From Acidiferrobacterales bacterium (GTDB taxonomy: Bacteria; Pseudomonadota; Gammaproteobacteria; Acidiferrobacterales; JAJDNE01), in contig JAJDNE010000043.1 of the NCBI GenBank assembly GCA_022340825.1, forward strand, positions 1-32,889: DNA of 32,889 bases, given 5' to 3'. The translations under genes were made by a program, and so were the position numbers. Positions 17,716 through 25,785 of this stretch are shown piece after piece (position 1 is the stretch's first letter; each line of letters starts with the position of its first letter). Under the pieces are notes generated by a model, which did not search any database, was not told the origin of the DNA, and was given only the letters and a program-made list of their open reading frames with translations.

Positions 17716-17943
17716 ATGCTGGTCAGGGTATTACTTGTTTCGTTGTTAATTGCAGTGGTGGCCTTTTTTACCTTCCCGTATTGGGCCAGCTGCAATATGA
17801 AGTATGAAGCCTGCCTCGCAATCTGTGATGTGAGGCATTTCAATGCCGATATCGACAAAGCTGCGTGTAAAGGCGGCTGTACCAGCAAGAAAATTGCCTG
17901 CCTGACCAAGCAGGTGCTAGAGCCTTCCCCTCCGGAAAAATAG
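17716..17943 (+). CDS. Membrane-anchored mini-protein with twin CX3C cysteine pattern
   Basis: I choose ATG 17716 over the track start at 17704, because GAGG sits 6 nt before it and it leaves a compact signal-anchor. The product is 75 residues. A hydrophobic helix (about 2-20) is followed by a short domain with six cysteines at 26, 33, 37, 51, 55 and 62. The spacing C-X6-C-X3-C-X13-C-X3-C-X6-C is mirror-symmetric. The inner twin CX3C with 13 residues between resembles the helical-hairpin disulfide motif of small Tim proteins, though homology is not claimed. The domain is probably periplasmic and disulfide-bonded. It follows the SLC13 gene with its own promoter-like box. Confidence 0.7.
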   Translation: MLVRVLLVSLLIAVVAFFTFPYWASCNMKYEACLAICDVRHFNADIDKAACKGGCTSKKIACLTKQVLEPSPPEK

Positions 17944-17986
17944 GCTAGCCGAGCACGATCTGTCGCGTTGCTCAGGATAAGGTACC

Positions 17987-18892
17987 ATGGCCAAAATCTC
18001 GATCACTGCACTCCGCCATTCGGCTTTTTATACCCCGTTACTCATTACGATTGCCGGTGGCCACCTAGAACGGGTGGGGCTGGATCCGGAGTATCAACCG
18101 GCGACACCAGAACGACCGGCGAATGATCGTCTTCGAAGCGGTGAATGCCACGTGTCGCAATCTGCAGTCGCAACCAGTTTTGCCTCACTGGAGCAGGGCG
18201 TGTCGCCCGACATTGTCCATTTTGCCCAAATCAATGCTCGCGACGGTTTCTTTATCGCAGGGCGCGACGCCGAACCGGATTTCTCATGGAAGCACCTCAA
18301 GGGCAAGCGTGTGCTGGTGGATCATTTCTTCCAGCCGTTGGCGATGTTTCGTTTTGCCTTAAAGGCGCAGGGAATGGTGCTGGACGATATTCAGGTAATC
18401 GATGCCGGCGATGTCAGCGCGATCGAGCAGGCATTTCGAAATGGTGACGCGGACTACGTGCACCTTCAGGGACCGGCACCGCAACAGCTGGAACAGGACG
18501 GGCTGGCGCATGTCGTCGCCAGTGTCGGCGAGGCTGTCGGCCCGGTCGCGTTCAGTAGTCTGTGCGCAACCAGGGCGTGGCTTGACACGGAAATGGCGTT
18601 GGCTTTCATGCAGGCGTACCAGGAAGGGCTGGCATTTGCTGTCAGTGCGCCCGCTGATGAGCTGGCGGCAATGGAACAGTCCGCAGGATTTTTTACCGGG
18701 ATCGACCGGCAAGTGTTGTCAAAAACCATCGCTACTTACCAGGCACTGGGTTGCTGGCGTACGGACCCCACAATCCGGAAATCCGAGTATGAACGACTGC
18801 TGGACGTGTTTATGTATTCCGGAGACATTTCGCGGCGACACACCTACGAATCGGTAATCGTGCCGCCGCCAGGCTACTCAGGCAAACAATAA
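17987..18892 (+). CDS. NMT1/THI5-like substrate-binding-type protein without signal peptide
   Basis: The 301-residue product resembles the NMT1/SsuA/ThiY periplasmic-binding fold. It begins with a first strand and loop (ISITALRHSAFYTPLLITIAGGHLERVGL), then GECHVSQSAVATSFASLEQG and LKGKRVLVDHFFQPLAMFRFALKAQGM. No export signal is present at the N-terminus, and no ABC permease or ATPase is adjacent. It may therefore be a cytosolic binding protein or an enzyme of the THI5 type. The THI5 cysteine cluster is not visible, so I do not assign HMP synthesis. AAGGTACC precedes the ATG. It is convergent with the AsmA-like gene, leaving 7 nt. Confidence 0.65.
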   Translation: MAKISITALRHSAFYTPLLITIAGGHLERVGLDPEYQPATPERPANDRLRSGECHVSQSAVATSFASLEQGVSPDIVHFAQINARDGFFIAGRDAEPDFSWKHLKGKRVLVDHFFQPLAMFRFALKAQGMVLDDIQVIDAGDVSAIEQAFRNGDADYVHLQGPAPQQLEQDGLAHVVASVGEAVGPVAFSSLCATRAWLDTEMALAFMQAYQEGLAFAVSAPADELAAMEQSAGFFTGIDRQVLSKTIATYQALGCWRTDPTIRKSEYERLLDVFMYSGDISRRHTYESVIVPPPGYSGKQ

Positions 18893-18899
18893 ATAAAAA

Positions 18900-20438
18900 T
18901 CAATCGCTGTGCTGATTTGCGGTAGCCTCCGCTGGCGGCTGTGTTTTCGCATCCGCTTTTACCGGGAGCAGCGCGCCGGTATAAAACGGTTCACAGTCAC
19001 TACTCATCAGCCGTTTAGCAGTTTTACCAATCACATCAAGCACCGGTTGGGTCAATGCCATCAGGAAATTGAGTTTGCCTACACGAGGTGATTTCATTGG
19101 TCCGTCAAGGCTTTGCTTGACGATGGCGCAACCGCGATCGTCGACGACGGCAATTTTAATGCCGTCAAACTCGCTTTTTACCAGGTTGAGCCGACCTTTC
19201 AGCGCGAGGCGGTAGCGCTGCGTTTCCAGCGCCACGTCTTGCGCGGTAGCGAACCCGTGTGCGGTAGTCCAGACAGTTTTCATCCTGAGTATTTTACTCG
19301 ATGTTGCGCCTTGATTTGCCGCAGTTGTCAGGAGATTGGCGTAGTCATAGCCCTTGGTCGTTGACATGCCCAGGGGGCCCATGAAGAAATAGGCCGTGGC
19401 GTCAACCAGATTGTAGTTATGCGATTTGATGATCTTTTCAATGATCTCGTCGAGGTTAATCGATACCAGATCAAGACCGGCACCATCAACTTCAGCTGTA
19501 CCCGCGACGGACCGTATAAACGCATCCCGGCTTGACGGATTACCGGCCAAATCAATTTTCAGATCGAGGTTGCCGTTAACGACGGGCTTGCGCTGAAATA
19601 AAGCGGCGGATTCTCCGGTGTTCATTCCGGCCAACGACAGAGTTACCTTGACAGTAGGAGCATCGGCAGCAAACTGCCAAAAGACCTTGCCTTTGGCACG
19701 GCCACCAAGTAACTCGGATTTCAGGATATCAACAGAGAGTTGGTCGGGCTTGTAACTGGCCTCTATACGTGACTGGCCAATCTTCAGTTTCCCGATGCTG
19801 GCCTGCTGGAACTGCAGGAATGCGGAACCTGCCAGATCTTTTGGGCTGCGGTTCGCTAATACGTTCGCGATGTTTGCAGGTTGCAGGACCAGGTTTGCAT
19901 TTTTCAGTTGGTGTAATGTTTCCCCGGTTAGGGAAGTCACGGTGAACTCACTGTTTAGCAATTCAAGCTCGCCGAAGGACTCGAGATTAAGTGCGAAGCC
20001 CGGCGTCTGTTTCTTTGACGTCTTCAATTTGATAGACGGGAGAATCGGGATTCCTTTCTGGTTCGCGGGTAGCCGAAGGTGCAGTTCATTGACTGTTATC
20101 GAGTAAAGTCTGAATTCACGATCTAGCAACGGAAGCAACTCAAAACTCAGGTCGAGTTCTTTGGCGGTAAGCAACGGTTTCCTGTCTTTCTTGCCGAGCG
20201 TGATGCCGTGGACGCTAACAGCTGGTAGCGGGAAGAGTTTTACCGAAATACCGTCCTTGATCCGGGTATCGAAGCCGGTCGCTTCGGTAACGGCCTGTTC
20301 CAGCGCAGGGGTGTAACGATCCAGCCAGTAGGAAACATTGAATTTGACCAGTACCGAGACGACGATAAGTAAAATCAATCCGGCAATGGCAAGGCTTTTC
20401 CACGAAAGAATGGATTTGAGTCGAGCGTAAAAAGGCAT
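18900..20438 (-). CDS. AsmA family protein
   Basis: The 512-residue product has an N-terminal transmembrane anchor (about 15-36) followed by a long beta-rich periplasmic region, the AsmA layout. AsmA-like proteins of the bridge-like lipid transfer type are linked to phospholipid traffic between the membranes. Family-typical pieces are TRIKDGISVKLFPLPAVSVHGITLG near residue 55-80 and the C-terminal repeat region with GRLNLVKSEFDGIKIAVVD. The last 30 residues are polar and low in complexity. Length is near the E. coli AsmA size (about 617) but shorter. It is divergent from the cation antiporter gene. Confidence 0.82.
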   Translation of the reverse strand: MPFYARLKSILSWKSLAIAGLILLIVVSVLVKFNVSYWLDRYTPALEQAVTEATGFDTRIKDGISVKLFPLPAVSVHGITLGKKDRKPLLTAKELDLSFELLPLLDREFRLYSITVNELHLRLPANQKGIPILPSIKLKTSKKQTPGFALNLESFGELELLNSEFTVTSLTGETLHQLKNANLVLQPANIANVLANRSPKDLAGSAFLQFQQASIGKLKIGQSRIEASYKPDQLSVDILKSELLGGRAKGKVFWQFAADAPTVKVTLSLAGMNTGESAALFQRKPVVNGNLDLKIDLAGNPSSRDAFIRSVAGTAEVDGAGLDLVSINLDEIIEKIIKSHNYNLVDATAYFFMGPLGMSTTKGYDYANLLTTAANQGATSSKILRMKTVWTTAHGFATAQDVALETQRYRLALKGRLNLVKSEFDGIKIAVVDDRGCAIVKQSLDGPMKSPRVGKLNFLMALTQPVLDVIGKTAKRLMSSDCEPFYTGALLPVKADAKTQPPAEATANQHSD

Positions 20439-20622
20439 CTCTGATAAGTCCGGAAGTATTGTCCAGCGGTCGTAGGTTGCGAAATCGGCAAATGATAAAT
20501 TGCGTTAGTCTATGCCATATTCAATACCGTTTTGGCATTATATTACTTTGTCCGAAATCAAATATTAGATTTCAAAATCGAAAAGGGGCTTAGTCGTTGC
20601 CCGGCATGACGAGGACAGAACC

Positions 20623-21576
20623 ATATTTTATATATATATCACTGTCGGATTCCTTCTGCTGTACTTCGGCGCCGAGCTGCTGGTGCGCGGTAGTTCCGCG
20701 CTGGCTCGCAGGCTGGGCCTGTCGCCGCTGGTCATCGGTTTGACCGTTGTCGCCTTTGGCACCAGCGCGCCCGAGCTGGCAGTGAGCGTCGACGCGGCGC
20801 TCAAGGGCAGGAGTGATATCGCTTTAGGAAATGTCATTGGCTCAAATATTGCCAATATCGGACTAATCCTGGGCAGTGCCGCGCTGATTCAACGGCTGAC
20901 AATTCGGGCGCAACTGGTACGCATTGATTTGCGCGTGTTAGTCGCGGCCACTTTGTTGACACCGCTGCTGTTGCTGGACGGGGAAATCGGTCGGGTCGAA
21001 GGTGCAATACTGCTATTGGGGTTGATCGTGTATCTTTCCTATACTGTCGCCCTGGCACGGCGTGGACGAGCAACGGTGTTAGCTGAATTTCAAGATGCGT
21101 TTCCGTTGCCGGTACGTCGTCCCTGGCTCGAGGTAATCATGGTAGCGATGGGTATCACACTGTTGATCAGCGGTGCCGAGGCACTCGTGTTTGGCGCAGT
21201 CAGCATCGCACAGCAATATCATGTTAGTACTGCGATCATCGGGCTTACCATTGTAGCAGCCGGTACCAGTCTGCCTGAACTGGCAACTTCGATAGTTGCG
21301 GCAATTCGGCGAGAAGGTGATCTTGTTGTAGGCAACGTTGTCGGATCCAACATTTTTAATCTTTTTGGGATCGTCGGCGTCGCTTCGTTGGTATCACCGA
21401 TTCGGCCACAGGCAATCGAACCCGTAGATTTGATGGGAATGGTTGTGATGGCGTTCGTGCTGCTGCTGCTGGCGCTAATGCATACCAGTGGGCGACTGAC
21501 GAGGCTGGAAGGCGCAATACTGTTGGCCGGTTATCTGGGATATATCGGTTACCTGGTGACTCGTGTAACCGGGTAA
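20623..21576 (+). CDS. Ca2+/cation antiporter (CaxA/YrbG type), non-canonical start
   Basis: This is an inner-membrane Na+/Ca2+ exchanger-family protein with the two inverted alpha repeats: VVAFGTSAPELAVSVDAAL and IVAAGTSLPELATSIVAA. The track start (GTG 20683) cuts off the first transmembrane helix. In the same frame upstream the sequence reads ITVGFLLLYFGAELLVRG, typical of the family. No ATG, GTG or TTG exists in that frame between the stop at 20566 and 20683. I place the start at ATA 20623 because GAGGA lies 7 nt before it. A slip in the TA repeat joining ATG 20606 is the alternative. DUF211 and a VIT1-like gene follow on the same strand. Confidence 0.75.
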   Translation: MFYIYITVGFLLLYFGAELLVRGSSALARRLGLSPLVIGLTVVAFGTSAPELAVSVDAALKGRSDIALGNVIGSNIANIGLILGSAALIQRLTIRAQLVRIDLRVLVAATLLTPLLLLDGEIGRVEGAILLLGLIVYLSYTVALARRGRATVLAEFQDAFPLPVRRPWLEVIMVAMGITLLISGAEALVFGAVSIAQQYHVSTAIIGLTIVAAGTSLPELATSIVAAIRREGDLVVGNVVGSNIFNLFGIVGVASLVSPIRPQAIEPVDLMGMVVMAFVLLLLALMHTSGRLTRLEGAILLAGYLGYIGYLVTRVTG

Positions 21577-21640
21577 TATTGATTAAGCAGGATGCCGGGA
21601 CATTTTCGAAAAACCATTCGTATTTGCACCGGAATGAACG

Positions 21641-21967
21641 ATGGGTTCAAATTACATCATTGCTGACAAGAAAACAGACGACACTAACATGATACGTATC
21701 AAGAAAATTGTCTTTGATGTGCTCAAACCACACCGACCCACCGGTCTCGAATTTGCCAGCGCTGTTGCGGAAAAGTGTCCGGGCAGCGTGGTCAATCTGA
21801 ATGTCGAAGCCGTGGACCAGAATACCGAATCTGTATTGTTGCGGGTCGAAGGTGAGAGTCTGGACTTTGATAACATCTCCAACACGATCCTGGAAATGGG
21901 CGGATCAATTCATAGTGTCGATGAGGTTGAGGTGATTCATCTGCCCGATGCCGGCGCGGAAGAATAG
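21641..21967 (+). CDS. DUF211 family protein
   Basis: The family match is clear: IRIKKIVFDVLKPHRPTGLEFA, then ESVLLRVEGESLDFDNISNTILEMGGSIHSVDEVEV. DUF211 proteins are small ferredoxin-like-fold proteins known mainly from archaea, such as M. thermautotrophicus MTH889. Their role is unsettled. The ATG at 21641 has GGA at good spacing, but Met17 (21689) gives the usual family N-terminus, so the start is uncertain. The stop is 11 nt before the VIT1/TIGR00267-type gene, and the antiporter ends 64 nt upstream. That context suggests a link to divalent-cation handling. Confidence 0.85.
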   Translation: MGSNYIIADKKTDDTNMIRIKKIVFDVLKPHRPTGLEFASAVAEKCPGSVVNLNVEAVDQNTESVLLRVEGESLDFDNISNTILEMGGSIHSVDEVEVIHLPDAGAEE

Positions 21968-21978
21968 TCCGGCGCGAT

Positions 21979-22557
21979 ATGTTCGATAGCATTCGCGCTT
22001 CGTTAGGGATTACCGGGGCACACGGCATTGTCCGCCGTTATCTGGTGGTGAACGGCTTCGATGGTGCGCTGACCATGCTGGGCCTGATTGTCGGATTCTA
22101 TTTGAGCGGGACAACCGAATTGCGGGTAATTCTTGGTGCCTGTGTCGGTGCTGCGGTCGCGTTAGCAGTGAGTGGATTCAGTAGCGCATATATCAGCGAG
22201 ACCGCTGAAAAACAAAAAGAATTGCGCGAACTGGAGCAGGCCATGATTACGGATATGGCGGAATCGATTCATGGTCGCGCCTCGAGACTTCTACCACTAC
22301 TGGTGGCGTTTGTTAACGGCATGTCACCATTCGTTATTTCGCTGTTAATTATCTCGCCGATTTGGGCGGCCTACCTGTCGATCGCTATGCCCTTGCCCCC
22401 ACTGGAGGCTGCATTTGTGGTGGCGCTGGCTGTGCTATTCATGCTCGGGATGTATCTCGGAACGGTCAGCGGTATCAACTGGTTGTGGGCTGGTATGCGG
22501 GCATTGATCATTGCGCTGGTTACCAGTGCAATAATTATTAGCCTGAATTTTTTATAA
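21979..22557 (+). CDS. VIT1/CCC1-related membrane protein (TIGR00267 type)
   Basis: The 192-residue product starts GIVRRYLVVNGFDGALTMLGLIVGFYLSG, the signature of the VIT1/CCC1 superfamily's short TIGR00267 branch. About five transmembrane helices follow, with a cytosolic charged segment (ETAEKQKELRELEQAMITDMAESI, about 74-97). VIT1/CCC1 relatives transport iron or manganese. Transport by this branch is inferred, not shown. It is coupled to DUF211 upstream (11 nt) and converges on corA, with 6 nt between the stops. The TIGR00267 branch, like DUF211, is mostly archaeal. Confidence 0.78.
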   Translation: MFDSIRASLGITGAHGIVRRYLVVNGFDGALTMLGLIVGFYLSGTTELRVILGACVGAAVALAVSGFSSAYISETAEKQKELRELEQAMITDMAESIHGRASRLLPLLVAFVNGMSPFVISLLIISPIWAAYLSIAMPLPPLEAAFVVALAVLFMLGMYLGTVSGINWLWAGMRALIIALVTSAIIISLNFL

Positions 22558-22563
22558 CATGTA

Positions 22564-23526
22564 CTAGAACCAATGCTTGATACGGAAGTAGATCAGCAAT
22601 CCTACGGCCAGTGTGAACATTCCGCCGAGCGTAAAAAAGTAGCCGTACTCGGTCTTCAGTTCAGGCATGTTGACGAAATTCATACCGAAGATACCAGCGA
22701 TCAGGGTTAGTGGCATAAAAATGGCTGAGATCAGTGTCAGCACCCGGACAATTTCATTGGTGCGATGGGCGACGGCAGAGAAATGAAGTTGCACCAGCGA
22801 GTCGATTTCCCGTTGCTGGTTTGCCGAGAATTCCGATACCCGCCGAATGTGTTCGAGCAAGTCGGCTAGCCGTACAGATAGATAGTCATCAATTTCGGTA
22901 TCGGTATTGTCCCGCCACAAGGTAACCGCATCGCCCTGGGTGTCGCTGAGCACTTCAAGCGTAAGAACCTGTTTCTGGTAACTCAACAAGGCACGCCAGT
23001 CATCAAACGGATTCTTCGGATCCAGCAATGCGTCGCGATAGACGTTGAGTTGTGCGATCAGGCTTTCGCGCATTGATAGAAATCGATCCACCATGTTGTT
23101 GGTTACCAGGAACATGATAGTTGCCGGGTGAACCGTGAAGCGTGCTTTACCTTGCATCAGTCGTTTTGCCGTCGCTTCAATAGAGCGACTATTGCTGGGG
23201 CTAACGGTTACCAGTACCCGTTCGATCAGAAAGAATACGGTAGGCCGGGTGGAAAACTGGTCTTCGTCGACTAGTGGCGAAAGGCTTCGAAAAATCACCA
23301 TTTCGTAGTCATCAGTGCTGTCAGTAAACGACGGATGAGCATCGTTGTTGACGTCCTTGAGATGGCGTTCGTCGATTGAGATACCGGTCAGGTGTTTTAC
23401 CTTGTCTGCCCAGTCGGGATCGCTGTCGCGATGAAAGTCTAGCCAGACGGTGCCGGACTCCGGCAATCTCTCAAGTGATTCGAGGCGTGAGCCAGCGTTG
23501 CGGTCGCTAAAATGGAGAATTTCCAT
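22564..23526 (-). CDS. CorA family divalent cation transporter
   Basis: The 320-residue product has the CorA plan: a large soluble alpha/beta N-terminal domain (about 1-250), a long stalk helix (QQREIDSLVQLHFSAVAHRTNEIVRVLTLISAIFMPLT), the selectivity motif GMN in IFGMNFVNMPEL, and two C-terminal transmembrane helices ending RIKHWF. CorA proteins take up Mg2+ or Co2+, and ZntB relatives handle Zn2+. The substrate cannot be settled by eye. It converges on the cation-related antiporter, DUF211 and VIT1-like run. Confidence 0.93.
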   Translation of the reverse strand: MEILHFSDRNAGSRLESLERLPESGTVWLDFHRDSDPDWADKVKHLTGISIDERHLKDVNNDAHPSFTDSTDDYEMVIFRSLSPLVDEDQFSTRPTVFFLIERVLVTVSPSNSRSIEATAKRLMQGKARFTVHPATIMFLVTNNMVDRFLSMRESLIAQLNVYRDALLDPKNPFDDWRALLSYQKQVLTLEVLSDTQGDAVTLWRDNTDTEIDDYLSVRLADLLEHIRRVSEFSANQQREIDSLVQLHFSAVAHRTNEIVRVLTLISAIFMPLTLIAGIFGMNFVNMPELKTEYGYFFTLGGMFTLAVGLLIYFRIKHWF

Positions 23527-23615
23527 AATTTGGTCTCAAAGTCTGATTTTCATCAAAGGAACTAGAATATCCCCGGTTAGGCTTGGCAATCAGGAACGTA
23601 ATATTTGCTGTAGTT

Positions 23616-23644
23616 TTTACGGTCAGGGTTAAAAAGAGTATAAG
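23616..23644 (+). promoter_or_regulatory. Predicted promoter of the retropepsin/ATP-grasp run
   Basis: TTTACG (23616-23621) and TATAAG (23639-23644) are spaced by 17 nt in the 207-nt gap between corA and the exported retropepsin gene. The gap is AT-rich. Confidence 0.45.
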
Positions 23645-23733
23645 ATATTCTGTAAATGCGGTAGCGAAAAAGCACCCAAGAGTGCCTGACAGTCCGTATT
23701 TTACTGCAGAACGACATATCAGGAGAGTCCTCA

Positions 23734-24234
23734 ATGAGAAGTGCGCTAGCTTGTTTGGTTTCCATGGCGGCAGTGCTGACACTTTCACTGCCCGCTAATG
23801 CCAAGGAGGTAGTTGGCTGGGTAGAAAACGCCAAGGTATACCCGGGAGGAGTTACCATCAGGGCGAAGATCGATTCTGGCGCCAAGACCTCATCGCTGAA
23901 TTGCCAGTGCATCACGCCTGTCAAACGGGACGGCAAAGAATGGGTTAGTTTCTCGGTCAAGAATCAAAAGGGCGAGATCACGATGATCGAGAAGCCCATC
24001 GATAGAATTGCCAAGATTAAACGTCATTTCGGCGAACTTCAGGAGCGCTACGTGGTAAAGCTGGGAGTCTGCCTGGGCAGTGTCTATCGCGAGGAAGACG
24101 TAACCCTGGTGGACAGGAGCGGGTTTAATTATCCATTGCTGGTCGGCCGTAATTTTCTCCAGGGCGATTTCCTGATTGATACCGGTAACACTTACGTCAA
24201 CAAACCGTCCTGCAAGAACGCCCCCCGACAGTAA
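23734..24234 (+). CDS. Exported retropepsin-like protein (RimK-associated 'ATP-dependent zinc protease' family)
   Basis: The 166-residue product has a cleavable signal (1-23, ending ANA) and one retropepsin-like domain. The active-site motif is KIDSGAKTSSL, with Asp47 in D-S-G-A. The second signature is LLVGRNFLQGDFLIDTG. The family (PF05618) was named zinc protease, but the D-[ST]-G-A motif and fold match dimeric aspartic proteases. AGGAGAG sits before the ATG. It lies 20 nt upstream of the inactive-transglutaminase gene. This three-gene order (retropepsin, transglutaminase-7TM, ATP-grasp ligase) recurs in proteobacteria. The substrate is unknown. Confidence 0.88.
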   Translation: MRSALACLVSMAAVLTLSLPANAKEVVGWVENAKVYPGGVTIRAKIDSGAKTSSLNCQCITPVKRDGKEWVSFSVKNQKGEITMIEKPIDRIAKIKRHFGELQERYVVKLGVCLGSVYREEDVTLVDRSGFNYPLLVGRNFLQGDFLIDTGNTYVNKPSCKNAPRQ

Positions 24235-24254
24235 TCGACTAAATTGACTGGCGC

Positions 24255-25781
24255 ATGAATAATCGACCGGTATATGTGATTGCTACAATATTCGTGTTGG
24301 CAGGTCTTGGTCTGTTTCTGTACAAATGGCTTGTCCTGGAGTATCCACTGTTACCCAAAGCGCGCGCCGAGATCTGGAATGTCGAAGCGCATGTGCTCTT
24401 CCAGGGCAAGGGGGTGCCGGCCAAGCTGGAGTTGATAGCCCCGAAAAAAACGCGTCGATATGTGATTGTTGATGAGGCGTTTATCTCGCGGGGATACGGC
24501 CTGAATACGCGTTTTAAAGCCAACAACCGGCAGGCAATATGGACCACGCGCAAGGCGAGCGGTCGACAGGATGTTTACTATCGCGCAAGTGTACGGTTTG
24601 TCAAAAGATCAGACAGTGCTGAAAGCGAGCGCGAGAGACCCATTCCCGATAAACCCGGGTTTGGCGAGGCCGATGCCCACGCCGCCAACGCCCTGATCGA
24701 TCAAGTTCGTTCTCAATCTTCCGACGTATCAAGCTTCGTAACGCAGTTATTCCAGTATCTGAACAGCGACAAACCTGATCAGAACGTAGCCCTGCTGTTG
24801 GGAAAGAATCCGGGGCGGTTAAAGCGGATTGGAACAGCAGTGGATATCCTCAATGCGGCGGATATCCCCGCTCGCATGGTGCATGGTGTGGTGCTGGACG
24901 AGTATCGAAAAAATGCACCGTTGATTCAGTGGCTTCAGGTATATGACCATGGAATCTGGCGCTCGATTGATCCCGCCGCGGGTGAAGTCGGAATACCCGA
25001 TAATTATTTTACCTGGTGGCGCGGAACGGATCCTATTATCCGACTGACCGGTGGGGACAATGCGGTCGTTACGGTTTCTATCAGTCGCAGCGATCAATCC
25101 GCGCTCAGATCCTTTGTCGAAGGAAATGCAATGGAAATCGAAGGCGCGTCGCGTTTTTCATTGCTGTCATTGCCGATCGAAACGCAACTGGTGTATCGAA
25201 TACTGCTGACGATTCCGGTCGGCGCATTGTTGCTCGTCATTATGCGTAATGTCATCGGCATAAAAACCTTCGGTACCTTTATGCCGATTCTGATCGCACT
25301 TGCGTTTCGCGAGACCCAGCTCGCCTGGGGAATCCTGTTGTTCAGCCTGGTAGTTGCGCTGGGACTTGGTGTTCGTTTCTACCTCGAGCGCTTGAAGCTG
25401 TTGCTGGTGCCCCGCTTGGCATCGGTGCTGATAGTGGTCGTGATCCTGATGGTGAGCCTGAGCGTAGTGAGTCATGCGCTGGGACTGGAGCGTGGACTGT
25501 CCGTTGCATTGTTTCCCATGGTTATCATGACCATGACTATTGAGCGTATGTCGATCGTATGGGAGGAACGCGGGAGCAGCGAGGCACTAAAACAGGGAAC
25601 CGGCAGTCTACTGGTTGCTGCACTGGCCTACCTGCTGATGACTAACCCATTGGTCGAGCACCTGGTGTTTGTTTTTTCGGAGTTATTGTTTGTGCTGCTG
25701 GCGGCGACACTGTTGCTGGGTCGATACTCCGGTTATCGCCTGACCGAGCTGATCCGGTTCCGGGTCTTGGCCAGGGAATGA
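24255..25781 (+). CDS. Inactive transglutaminase fused to multi-pass membrane domain
   Basis: The 508-residue product has a first transmembrane helix (about 8-27), a periplasmic region with a transglutaminase-like fold (about 150-290), then about seven transmembrane helices (315-500). The catalytic triad is broken. The Cys position in RIGTAVDILNAADIPARMVHG has no cysteine, and the His position in LIQWLQVYDHGIWRSIDP is Gln, while the Asp is kept. This matches the known inactive-transglutaminase/7TM family found beside RimK-like ligases. A peptide-binding or scaffolding role is inferred. The ligase gene follows after 4 nt. Confidence 0.88.
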   Translation: MNNRPVYVIATIFVLAGLGLFLYKWLVLEYPLLPKARAEIWNVEAHVLFQGKGVPAKLELIAPKKTRRYVIVDEAFISRGYGLNTRFKANNRQAIWTTRKASGRQDVYYRASVRFVKRSDSAESERERPIPDKPGFGEADAHAANALIDQVRSQSSDVSSFVTQLFQYLNSDKPDQNVALLLGKNPGRLKRIGTAVDILNAADIPARMVHGVVLDEYRKNAPLIQWLQVYDHGIWRSIDPAAGEVGIPDNYFTWWRGTDPIIRLTGGDNAVVTVSISRSDQSALRSFVEGNAMEIEGASRFSLLSLPIETQLVYRILLTIPVGALLLVIMRNVIGIKTFGTFMPILIALAFRETQLAWGILLFSLVVALGLGVRFYLERLKLLLVPRLASVLIVVVILMVSLSVVSHALGLERGLSVALFPMVIMTMTIERMSIVWEERGSSEALKQGTGSLLVAALAYLLMTNPLVEHLVFVFSELLFVLLAATLLLGRYSGYRLTELIRFRVLARE

Positions 25782-25785
25782 GCGC

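Noticed and set aside
20554-20573. GAAATC-N8-GATTTC inverted repeat upstream of the antiporter
   Set aside because: It is short, in AT-rich DNA, and not positioned against a convincing promoter. It is too likely by chance.
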